From Acidobacteriota bacterium (GTDB taxonomy: Bacteria > Acidobacteriota > Terriglobia > Terriglobales > Acidobacteriaceae): a stretch of DNA of 9,964 bases. Position numbers and translations under genes: made by a program. Where the stretch lies: NCBI GenBank assembly GCA_019510535.1, contig JAEKKE010000274.1:1-9964 (forward strand), read 5' to 3'. The notes beneath the pieces are model-generated. The model saw nothing but the letters and a program-made list of their open reading frames with translations. It was not told the DNA's origin and did no database searches. Of this stretch, positions 1 through 6,814 are shown in pieces; the first letter of the stretch is position 1; each line of letters begins with the position of its first letter.

Positions 1-722
1 ACTACACCTACAGCAAAGGCCTCACCAACAGCACTGGTTTTTATGGAGTACCGAGCGTTTCCGTCGCCAGCGCATATGCGGAAAATGTCTACGATCTCCA
101 TTCCGAGTGGGGTCCAGTTGGACAGGATATTCGTCATGCTCTCAACTACAACATGGTGTATGACCTGCCGATCGGCCGCGGCCGGATGCTCGGCAGGAAT
201 ATGCCGAGGATTCTCGACGAAGTCATCGGCGGATGGAAAACGGGCATGACAGGCATTGTCTATACCGGATTCCCCGTCAACATCGGCGCAACGAACAACT
301 CCATGGTCAATGGCAACTCGCAACGTGCGAATCACTATCGCCCATTGAAGGTTGTCAATCGTTCCATCAACAACTGGTTCGGAACTGATCCGTCGGCTAT
401 TCCGTGCGCCGCCGGCGTAGACAACGGTGTCTGCGCCTACGGTCAGCCCGCACCTGGAACCTTCGGCACCGCTCGTCCCACCTCGGAACGGGCTCCGGGA
501 TTCCAGACCTATGGAGCTTCCGTTACCAAGGACTTCACTATTTGGAATGAGCATCAGATCAACTTCCGTGCTGATGCCGATAACGTCTTCAACAGTGCCT
601 ATTGGTCGAACCCGGCCAGCAGCGTAGGCGCTCCTGCAACCTTCGGTTCGATCTCGGCTCAGAGTTCGCCGATTCGCAACAATCCCCGTGCCATGCAGTT
701 GTCAGTCAAATACCACTTCTAG
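1..722 (+). CDS. TonB-dependent receptor, Oar-like, C-terminal part (5' end outside window)
   Basis: The frame is open from the first complete codon at base 3 and ends at TAG 720-722, giving about 239 visible residues. It is the C-terminal part of a large outer-membrane beta-barrel receptor of the kind that imports oligosaccharides using TonB energy. Supporting signs are the stretch HALNYNMVYDLPIGRG, typical of the late barrel of Oar-like receptors, many alternating aromatic and polar strands, DADNVFNSAYW near the end, and a C-terminal phenylalanine (QLSVKYHF), the usual outer-membrane insertion signal. The N-terminal carboxypeptidase-regulatory-like and plug domains would lie upstream of the window. 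It converges with the catabolic operon, is separated from it by a hairpin terminator, and so is a separate transcription unit. Substrate unknown. The barrel assignment is firm; the subfamily is less so. Confidence 0.88.
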   Translation, partial: YTYSKGLTNSTGFYGVPSVSVASAYAENVYDLHSEWGPVGQDIRHALNYNMVYDLPIGRGRMLGRNMPRILDEVIGGWKTGMTGIVYTGFPVNIGATNNSMVNGNSQRANHYRPLKVVNRSINNWFGTDPSAIPCAAGVDNGVCAYGQPAPGTFGTARPTSERAPGFQTYGASVTKDFTIWNEHQINFRADADNVFNSAYWSNPASSVGAPATFGSISAQSSPIRNNPRAMQLSVKYHF

Positions 723-763
723 GCGGCCGCAAGGTTTCGCTTAGCATTCCAGCAATAAGAGAT

Positions 764-790
764 GGCCCGGCATAAGCCGGGCCTTTCTTA
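764..790. terminator. Rho-independent terminator, probably bidirectional
   Basis: A perfect 8-bp GC stem, GGCCCGGC (764-771) and GCCGGGCC (776-783), encloses an ATAA loop and is followed by TTTCTTA on the plus strand. The upstream flank AATAAGAGAT is A-rich and partly complementary to the trailing TTTCTTATT, so the structure can also terminate minus-strand transcription. It lies between the convergent stops of the TonB receptor (722) and the DUF6807 gene (819) and can serve both. Confidence 0.9.
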
Positions 791-818
791 TTGAATATAC
801 CGACGGCACCAACGGCCT

Positions 819-1745
819 TTACTGTGCGGCAAACTCTCGGAAGGCGGAAGCCACGGCGTAGTCTGCCGGATGGATGAGGATCCGATAGCGAAAACGAAGA
901 TCCTTTCCAGCTTCCAGCGTGACGCTACCCTCGGGCAGGTCCCTTGAGAAGTCATGTTGCGCGAATGGGCTGGCGAAGATCATGGCATACGGGCGGACAT
1001 GCCATGGTGTGGGATGGCGAGGATTCTTCGGCGAGTCCATGATCGCAACGCCAACTCTTTCCCCACCAAGATCCGCCTGCCAATCGGCCCAGGGAGAATG
1101 CGTTCCACGCACATCGTCCGCCCCGGTGACACCTTCAGCGTTCTTGACTACACCGCCATGGCTCTCTTCGAATGGGGTCGACAGGCGGAGACCCAGCAAG
1201 GCGTCATGATCATCTTCAAAGGTGATCTTCCTATCCGCTTTGAGATCGACATCGACATCGAAGAGCCTGTTCTTTCCGGTACCGGCATAGAAGGTTAAGG
1301 TCAGGGTTTCATGCAGGACGGCCTCACCGTTGGGCCCGACCCATGCGGCAACAACAGTGACGTCGCCCTTCTGTTTTCCCTGGTGCAGCGCGAGTACGCG
1401 TTGGAAGACGATCTTCCCTTTATGCGTCCGGTCGGAACCAGGTTCGTTCTCCCAGAAATCCATACCGCTGACATGTTCCGCACCAATCCAGACACTCCGT
1501 TGATGGGGATGATCCGTCGACTCGCCAGGAATCTGCTCCATCGGGAATCCGCGCGTTACCGGCTTACCGGACGCTGACCGAAGGGGATAGAGATAAGGTT
1601 TATTGGCGTCGCTCCCCTTATGAAGGGATGTAAACGGCTGCCCATCGATAACGACATCGATGCGGTCGCGGTTTTCCGTGATGCTGACCTGGGCAATCGC
1701 CGGCATCGAGGCGGCGACAAGACATACAAAGACGGACTTCAACAT
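819..1745 (-). CDS. Secreted DUF6807 (PmoA-family) protein
   Basis: A 308-residue protein with a signal peptide (residues 1-18, cleavage near AIA|QV), so it is probably exported. The mature part matches the DUF6807 family (often annotated 'methane oxygenase PmoA', although no link to methane oxidation is shown). It has PYLYPLRSASGKPVTRGFP (about 50-68), the family motif DHPHQRSVWIG (78-88) with its histidine pair, DFWEN (96-100), and a C-terminal PWHVRPYAMIFASPF segment. The length is usual for the family. Members occur in polysaccharide-utilisation clusters beside ThuA and Gfo/Idh genes, but I know of no settled biochemical activity. It is the last gene of the minus-strand run, 117 nt after the ThuA gene, so it could have its own promoter. 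Only weak -10-like sequences are seen there. The ribosome site is poor (AAGAG about 12 nt upstream), so the start rests on the signal peptide. Confidence 0.85.
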   Translation of the reverse strand: MLKSVFVCLVAASMPAIAQVSITENRDRIDVVIDGQPFTSLHKGSDANKPYLYPLRSASGKPVTRGFPMEQIPGESTDHPHQRSVWIGAEHVSGMDFWENEPGSDRTHKGKIVFQRVLALHQGKQKGDVTVVAAWVGPNGEAVLHETLTLTFYAGTGKNRLFDVDVDLKADRKITFEDDHDALLGLRLSTPFEESHGGVVKNAEGVTGADDVRGTHSPWADWQADLGGERVGVAIMDSPKNPRHPTPWHVRPYAMIFASPFAQHDFSRDLPEGSVTLEAGKDLRFRYRILIHPADYAVASAFREFAAQ

Positions 1746-1862
1746 GGACGGGCAGACTCTTATGGTCAGAGTTATGTGCGGAACACAACACAGACATTAT
1801 CAGAATTCTGTGTCACTGCCATATGAATGGAATTCCGACATGCCTGACCGGCCGAGCCTGGC
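1746..1862. other. Intergenic region between the ThuA and DUF6807 genes
   Basis: This 117-nt gap contains a perfect 10-bp palindrome, CAGAATTCTG, at 1801-1810 and a minus-strand GATAAT at 1796-1801 that could be a -10 box, but no good -35 lies at the right distance. No hairpin followed by a T-run is present, so read-through from the ThuA gene is possible. No coding signal is seen. Confidence 0.4.
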
Positions 1863-2576
1863 TCAGCGCATCTCCTCCGCCCCGCTCGCCCACCTGATCC
1901 CACGTCGGACGAGATTGAGGATCATCGGATCCTCATAATCTTCCTTGTTATGCCCAAGCGCGAGGTAGAACTCACGGCCCCCATCGAAGGTGTGGTACCA
2001 AGCGAGTGGCAGCATCTCCGGATAGCTCTTCAAATCCAGCTTCATTTTCTCCGTACTGATGAGCGTCGAACGTCGCACTCCGAGCAGAGGATGGATATCC
2101 GGATTCATCAGCGTAAAGAAGTAGCACTCATCCTTATGTTGCAGCTGGGCAGGCAGCCCTTTGGTGAAAGGACTGGTGCGATCCAACACCTCCACCGTCA
2201 GCACCTGCTGCGGTGGATGCTCGACAAACCTGCCTCCAAGAACAGAAGCAAAGTATGGCCAGGAGCGTTCCGAACCGGAAGCCGAATGAAGTCCGACAAA
2301 TCCGCCGCCGTGTTCGATGTAGCCCTTGAACGCCTCACGCTGCTGATCCGTGAGGAAGGCCTCGTTGTTGGTATTGGCGAAGACTAAAACAGCGTAACGG
2401 CTGAGACGGGATGGCTCAAAATACTCCGGATCGTCGGTGACATCGACCTCAAGCCCAGCCTCGGCGCCAAGCTTCTTAACGGCGACTACACTTGCGTTCG
2501 CTGCACTGGATATCAACGACGCGGCAATGAGGGCAACCGCCGACAGATTGAAGCAGATCTTATTTTGTTTCTCCAT
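1863..2576 (-). CDS. Exported ThuA-domain protein, apparently short at the N-terminus of the fold
   Basis: A 237-residue protein. ATG 2576 is chosen because GGAG lies about 9 nt upstream and a clean signal peptide follows (residues 1-28, cleavage near ANA|S). The upstream in-frame GTG at 2624 would bury that peptide. The mature part has ThuA hallmarks: KKLGAEAGLEVDVTDDP (34-50), YAVLVFANTN (61-70), GGGFVGLHSAS (90-100), DECYFF (149-154), and a C-terminal WYHTFDGGREFYLALGH block (193-209). ThuA-like proteins have a glutamine-amidotransferase-like fold. Agrobacterium ThuA works with ThuB in forming 3-keto disaccharides, but most family members have no assigned activity. Oddly, the usual first beta strand and loop (ILVYT..GYRHDSI type) before the helix that starts VVAVKKLG are absent, as if about 15-20 residues were lost. 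It lies 65 nt after the MFS gene and is probably in the same operon. Confidence 0.82.
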   Translation of the reverse strand: MEKQNKICFNLSAVALIAASLISSAANASVVAVKKLGAEAGLEVDVTDDPEYFEPSRLSRYAVLVFANTNNEAFLTDQQREAFKGYIEHGGGFVGLHSASGSERSWPYFASVLGGRFVEHPPQQVLTVEVLDRTSPFTKGLPAQLQHKDECYFFTLMNPDIHPLLGVRRSTLISTEKMKLDLKSYPEMLPLAWYHTFDGGREFYLALGHNKEDYEDPMILNLVRRGIRWASGAEEMR

Positions 2577-2641
2577 CGCTACACTCCAACATTCATCGCA
2601 AAGTCTACAGCTCAAATACAGCACGCCGCTAACGGAAGGCT

Positions 2642-3838
2642 CTATGCATTCGCACGCATGAGTTCCCTGCCTCGTTGTTCTTTACGGACAGCAAGCGCCG
2701 CCGCAAGCAGAGCAAAGGTAATCAGCTCAAAGACGGCCAGCGCTCTTGCATATCCGAATGAGTCGCGGAGCGCATACTCCACCATCACGCATGGAGCTCC
2801 GAGCAGAACACCAAACTGGTAGACAAGGCCGGGAAAGAGGCCACGCGCGCCTTCCGGAGCAAGCTCATTGAGATGAGCTGGGATCACGCCGAAGGCTCCC
2901 TGCACTCCAAACTGCATAAGAAATGCGCCTGCGGCGAGCCATGCGACCGATCCTCCGAATGCCCATGCGGGTACGGCCAACAGGCAGATCAGCAACGCCA
3001 TATAGATGCTGTTGCGCCGGCCTAGCCAATCCGAGATGCGGCCAAAGACAACGGCCCCCATAACGGCGCCGACGTTATAGAAGATCGCCATATTAGCCGC
3101 CGAGCGCAGACTGAATCCGTGCACCACGCGGAGGAAGTCGGGATAGAGGTCCTGCGTTCCGTGAGAGAGACAGGTGATCAGCGTCATCAGAACCGTAAGC
3201 AGGACAAAGTTGCCCCAATGAGCTCCGATCGTACGCAGGAGATTCGGACGAGCTTCCGTGACTGCCTGCCGATAGGTATCGGGCGAGAATAGAATCAGCA
3301 CGACAATCAACACCGCCAAACAGAGTCCGCTCCAGAAGAGCCATTGCCATCCAACAGCCGGAGCGAGTGTACGCGCCATCGCTGCCGCGAGAAGATATCC
3401 CAGCGAATACCCCGCCTGCAGGATTCCAGAGAAGAGTCCGCGCCATGATACGGGACAGCTCTCCATTACCAGCGCCGCACCGACGCCCCAGTAACCTCCC
3501 ATGCCGATGCCATAGAGCGCGCGCAGCACGAGGAAGACAGAAAAGCTTGGAGCCAACGGGGTCAGCGCTGTAATGAACGAGAAATAAAGCACGCAGCAGA
3601 GGAGCGGAATGCGACGTCCCCAGCGGTCAGCATAGAAACCGAAGAGCAACGCGCCCAGGGGACGCATAACCAGTGTGGCAGTAATGGTGGCGACGATCCG
3701 TCCCTTGCTCACACCGAAGTGCGACGCCAGTGAATCCATGACGAAGACGAGGATGAAGAAGTCATACGCATCGAGCACCCAGCCCAGAATGCCGCTGGCT
3801 ACCGCAAAGCCCCAACGCTTGTTTCCTGTTGCGATCAT
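2642..3838 (-). CDS. MFS transporter, resembling sialate/carboxylate:H+ symporters
   Basis: A 398-residue inner-membrane carrier with about twelve hydrophobic segments. The start is ATG 3838 rather than GTG 3844 because AGGAG (plus-strand 3846-3850) is 7 nt from the ATG but only 1 nt from the GTG. Family marks are GWVLDAYDFFILVFV in the first segment, the loop 2-3 signature FYADRWGRR (about 68-76), the RALYGIGMGGYWGVGAALV block of the sialate and metabolite:H+ symporter groups, and the repeat signature GRISDWLGRR (about 266-275). Those groups mostly carry small carboxylates such as lactate, sialate or shikimate, so a carboxylated sugar or uronate is a reasonable substrate. This is inference. 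The gene follows the SDR gene after 10 nt, with its ribosome site overlapping the SDR stop codon, so the two are co-transcribed and probably translationally coupled. Confidence 0.9.
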   Translation of the reverse strand: MIATGNKRWGFAVASGILGWVLDAYDFFILVFVMDSLASHFGVSKGRIVATITATLVMRPLGALLFGFYADRWGRRIPLLCCVLYFSFITALTPLAPSFSVFLVLRALYGIGMGGYWGVGAALVMESCPVSWRGLFSGILQAGYSLGYLLAAAMARTLAPAVGWQWLFWSGLCLAVLIVVLILFSPDTYRQAVTEARPNLLRTIGAHWGNFVLLTVLMTLITCLSHGTQDLYPDFLRVVHGFSLRSAANMAIFYNVGAVMGAVVFGRISDWLGRRNSIYMALLICLLAVPAWAFGGSVAWLAAGAFLMQFGVQGAFGVIPAHLNELAPEGARGLFPGLVYQFGVLLGAPCVMVEYALRDSFGYARALAVFELITFALLAAALAVRKEQRGRELMRANA

Positions 3839-3848
3839 CCACACGCTC

Positions 3849-4622
3849 CTATAACCGCGGTACAGTCAGTCCGCCATCAAGATGCAGCACAGACCCAGTT
3901 GCATAGGGGATCTCGCCGCGGGCCAGTACGCTCACGGCTCGTCCGATGTCTTCCGGAGTTCCCCACCGGGCCTCAAGCAGCAGGCCTTCCTGGATGAGAC
4001 GGTCGTATTTCTCTTTCACGGCGCTGGTCATATCGGTAGCGATAATGCCGGGCCGAACCTCGTAGACCGAGATGCCATACTCCGCAAGGCGAACAGCCCA
4101 CAGACGACTTGCCATCGCGATGCCTGCCTTCGAGATGCAGTAGTCGCCACGGTTGACGCTGGCAACCTCCGCTGAGACAGAACCCACATGGATGATGGCA
4201 CGGTGTCGTCTGCTCACAGCCTGCTGGCGGACCATCCATTGCGCGGCGGATTGCGTAAGAAAGTATGGACCTTGCAGGTTGGTGCGCATCAGCTCCTCAA
4301 AGCTTGCCTCATCGGCTTCGAGGATATCGGCACGGCGGCGCGGCGCTATGCCGGCGTTATTCACCAGAACATCGAGACGGCCAAATGCCTCTTGTGTGGC
4401 CTGGAGCAACGCTTCGCGATCATCACGTGAGGAGACATCCGCGCGGAGGTAGCGCACGGTTGCACCCCGCTGCTCCAGCGCTGTCAGGAATGAATCAACC
4501 TCTTCCTCACTCCGAAGGCCCGCCAGCATCAGATCAAAGCCATCGGAGGCGAGGCGTTCCGCGATGCCTGCGCCGATACCTCGTGTTCCCCCGGTGATGA
4601 GTGCAACGTTCCGTGTCGTCAT
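3849..4622 (-). CDS. SDR-family oxidoreductase (FabG-like)
   Basis: A 257-residue classical short-chain dehydrogenase/reductase of normal length and presumably cytoplasmic. It has the TGGTRGIG nucleotide-binding motif (10-17), NNAG (88-91), an Asn at 115, a catalytic serine in the GSVS segment (about 148), the YCISK catalytic pair Tyr161/Lys165, and PGIIATDM (191-198). There is no acidic residue right after beta2 (LAGLRS), which makes NADP(H) plausible. The automatic label would be 3-oxoacyl-ACP reductase. Its place between a GH88-like hydrolase and a sugar-type transporter makes oxidation or reduction of a sugar or uronate more likely, as in KduD-type enzymes, but the substrate is not determined by sequence. 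It starts 2 nt after the hydrolase stop without a strong ribosome site of its own, suggesting translational coupling. Confidence 0.9.
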   Translation of the reverse strand: MTTRNVALITGGTRGIGAGIAERLASDGFDLMLAGLRSEEEVDSFLTALEQRGATVRYLRADVSSRDDREALLQATQEAFGRLDVLVNNAGIAPRRRADILEADEASFEELMRTNLQGPYFLTQSAAQWMVRQQAVSRRHRAIIHVGSVSAEVASVNRGDYCISKAGIAMASRLWAVRLAEYGISVYEVRPGIIATDMTSAVKEKYDRLIQEGLLLEARWGTPEDIGRAVSVLARGEIPYATGSVLHLDGGLTVPRL

Positions 4623-4624
4623 GG

Positions 4625-5992
4625 TTACTCGAAGAAGGTGTAGTAGCTTCCGTCAGCAATGCGTGTAATCAGAAGGGCAAGTTCCAGTAGGTGATAGTCT
4701 CCCCACATACTGGACTCGCCATGCGGAGCCAACCCAGGCACAGGTACATGATCCCAGCCATTGGGGCGGTGATAGACGGTATGCAGCAGTAATCCCTCAT
4801 GTTCCGTGGAGTTAGAAAGATAGCGCGGCTCGAAAAGCGTCTGAGCTACGGCCAGTCCTGCAGAGGTGTAATGGATTCCTGCATCTCCAAGAAGATGACC
4901 AAGACGCAACAGGCCCTGAGCGGCAATAGCACTCGCCGAGGCGTCAACTGGCTCAAACCGGTTTTGCGGCTCGGCGTCGCGGTCTCTCCACTCCAGAAAC
5001 GACGCAAGTCCAGGCGCGCCGGTGTCCCAATAGCAGATTCCGTCACGTGCCGTAGCACAGCCTATGTAGAAGTCGCAGGTAGCGTGCGCCGCCTTGTAAA
5101 GCGCATCGAGCGTCTCCTGATAAGTGCTGTGATTCTTCCGCTGGTCTTCAGACAACGATTCCAGAAACTCAATCTGCTCCGTCGTTCCCAGCATGGCCCA
5201 GGCGAGGCCGCGTGTCCATGTTGTGAACGGAGAATATCCCTGCTGCGTGGAAGGACAACGAAATGCCCCGCTGGCCGGGTTGAAGATCGCTTCATGCACC
5301 GTGCGGCCGCGATCTTCGGGAAGGTCATAGGAATCGCGTTGTTCGCCGTAATAGATGTTGTAGCGAGCCGATGTCCGGGCATGCGTCATTATGCGATCGA
5401 GGAGATCGATGCGCTTGTCCTGTTCTCCTGACAACAGATGACCCAGCACATGAGCGAGTCCGCAGATGCGCAGCGTACGGAAGGTATCGACAAAGAGCGA
5501 GTGGCTCCCATTGAAAGAGTAGATATAGCCGGCATCGTTCGAGAGCTGCGTCCAGCGATTGGCCTGAACCGCCCCGCTCACCTTCAACGCCATCTCGCAG
5601 GCCGCCAGATCGCCACGGTCATCCGCGATGCGACCGGAGCGTATCAGGCGGCGAAGGTTTCCATAGGTAGAGACGCAGTTGAAACCGTGATCATGCACAC
5701 CAGTGTGAGTGAGATGAACCGGCATCTCACGACGGATGTGTTCGCGGGCCAGGTCGAGGAGACGCGCGTCCCCACCGATTTCGAAAGCGAGCAACGCATT
5801 TCCGAAGAGAAACCCATGTGTCCAGTTTGTCCAACTGCGCGAGGTGTACTTCCCATTGACCGTAATAACAGGCGCACCGTCTTCGCTCTTCCAGCGGTGC
5901 AGAAGCGCCTGTGTCTTGTTGGCCGCAAGCTCGGCCGTGGTGAGCGCCTTTGCCTTGAGGTCAGTCGCGCGAATGGATGAATGGATTTGCAT
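4625..5992 (-). CDS. GH88-like unsaturated glucuronyl hydrolase
   Basis: A 455-residue (alpha/alpha)6-barrel type protein without a signal peptide, so probably cytoplasmic. GH88 enzymes hydrate the 4,5-double bond of unsaturated uronic acids left by polysaccharide lyases and so release them. Family signals are WTNWTHGFLFGN (54-65), HDHGF with Asp101 and FVDTFRTL with Asp169 at the positions of the two key aspartates, QGYSPFTTWTRGLAWAM (251-267), GICYWD (318-323), DASASAIAAQGLLRLG (350-365), and a C-terminal LLLHTVYHRP and WGDYHLLE (430-437). GH105 is an alternative, but the QGYS..TW.RG.AW block fits GH88 better. The start is ATG 5992, with AGAGG 6 nt upstream overlapping the preceding gene's stop codon. 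No polysaccharide lyase is visible in the window, so the unsaturated substrate must be made elsewhere. Confidence 0.87.
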   Translation of the reverse strand: MQIHSSIRATDLKAKALTTAELAANKTQALLHRWKSEDGAPVITVNGKYTSRSWTNWTHGFLFGNALLAFEIGGDARLLDLAREHIRREMPVHLTHTGVHDHGFNCVSTYGNLRRLIRSGRIADDRGDLAACEMALKVSGAVQANRWTQLSNDAGYIYSFNGSHSLFVDTFRTLRICGLAHVLGHLLSGEQDKRIDLLDRIMTHARTSARYNIYYGEQRDSYDLPEDRGRTVHEAIFNPASGAFRCPSTQQGYSPFTTWTRGLAWAMLGTTEQIEFLESLSEDQRKNHSTYQETLDALYKAAHATCDFYIGCATARDGICYWDTGAPGLASFLEWRDRDAEPQNRFEPVDASASAIAAQGLLRLGHLLGDAGIHYTSAGLAVAQTLFEPRYLSNSTEHEGLLLHTVYHRPNGWDHVPVPGLAPHGESSMWGDYHLLELALLITRIADGSYYTFFE

Positions 5993-6001
5993 GTTGTGCC
6001 T

Positions 6002-6814
6002 CTACACCGACTCCAGAAATCGCTGTTTTGTCCTTGTAAGAACGGCATCTGGATCCTCATCCCAGATGGCCTGATTGAAGATCTCGACCTCGATGGGTCC
6101 GTCGTATCCAGCGGCATCGACCGCGGTACGCAGCGTCCGGAGGTCAATAATGCCGTCCCCCATCATGCATCGCCCCAGCAGGGTATCCGGTAACGGCACA
6201 GGCCAGTCCGAGACGTGAAAGCCCATGATCCTGCCGGAGGCTTCGGCAATCTGCTGCAGTACATTGGGGTGCCACCAGATATGGAACACATCGAGCACCA
6301 CGCCGACACGGTCTTCGGCGTACTGAGCTGCCACCTCGAGGGCTTCATCAATGGTGGTTAGTACAGAACGGTCACCGGCAAACATGGGATGCAGCGGTTC
6401 GAGCCCAAGCTTGACGCCTGCCTGCTCCGCATACGGAACAAGTGCGGCGAAACCGTCCCGCACCATCTCTCTTGCCGCGGCAATGCCTACTGGAGCTGCA
6501 CCGCCTACGACGAAGACAAGGACATCGGCATTGAGTGCGGCGGCTTCATCGATCGCGCGCAAGTTATCTTCGATCTTTGCGCGGCGCTCGGTTGCATCCG
6601 GGGCTGGAAACATGCCGCCACGGCAAACACTAGATACATGCAGACCGGCATCGCGTACGGCCTGTACGCTTTGCTTCAGCCCAAACTCGCTGATCTTGTG
6701 CCGCCACAGAGAGATGCCGGGCACACCATGCCGCACACAGGCCTCTGCTGTTTCACCGACATTCCACGACGGCGTCGTGATCTGGTTCAGTGAAAGCCGT
6801 GAGAGCTCTGCCAC
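6002..6814 (-). CDS. Sugar phosphate isomerase/epimerase-like TIM barrel protein
   Basis: A 270-residue xylose-isomerase-like TIM barrel (AP endonuclease 2 superfamily), cytoplasmic. The start is taken as GTG 6814, which shares one base with the TAG stop of the upstream oxidoreductase gene (TAGTG). The family-like sequence begins just after it (LSRLSLNQITTPSW), while the 20 residues before it are the other gene read in a different frame. Likely divalent-metal ligands are Glu139 (LGLEP), Asp175 and His178 (VVLDVFHIWWHP), His200/Asp203 (GFHVSDW) and Glu244 (IEVEIFN). Relatives isomerise or epimerise sugars, act in inositol catabolism (IolE, IolI), or catalyse elimination from 3-keto glycosides. 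Close coupling to a Gfo/Idh oxidoreductase supports a role on its oxidised product. Exact reaction unknown. Confidence 0.88.
   Translation of the reverse strand: MAELSRLSLNQITTPSWNVGETAEACVRHGVPGISLWRHKISEFGLKQSVQAVRDAGLHVSSVCRGGMFPAPDATERRAKIEDNLRAIDEAAALNADVLVFVVGGAAPVGIAAAREMVRDGFAALVPYAEQAGVKLGLEPLHPMFAGDRSVLTTIDEALEVAAQYAEDRVGVVLDVFHIWWHPNVLQQIAEASGRIMGFHVSDWPVPLPDTLLGRCMMGDGIIDLRTLRTAVDAAGYDGPIEVEIFNQAIWDEDPDAVLTRTKQRFLESV

Noticed and set aside
1..13. Thirteen-base identity between the window start and 9087-9099 (ACTACACCTACAG), suggesting a repeat copy
   Set aside because: The first copy is ordinary coding sequence of the TonB receptor (YTYS) and the similarity stops at once; the inverted-repeat ends are not shared, so this is probably chance.
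1801..1810. Palindrome CAGAATTCTG as a regulator site for the DUF6807 gene
   Set aside because: It is short, occurs once, and does not resemble the LacI-type operator; it is noted only in the intergenic entry.
1950..2387. A 145-residue plus-strand frame opposite the ThuA gene
   Set aside because: It is antisense to a well-supported gene, has no ribosome site and no family resemblance.
3849..4622. Calling the SDR a fatty-acid synthesis FabG
   Set aside because: The fold motifs are shared by all classical SDRs, and the neighbours are sugar enzymes and a transporter with no acyl-carrier or fatty-acid genes.
4799..5980. Two long plus-strand open frames (210 and 180 residues) opposite the GH88-like gene
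   Set aside because: They are antisense to a gene with strong family motifs, their translations are rich in Arg, Ser and Ala with no recognisable domain, and such shadows are common in GC-rich DNA.
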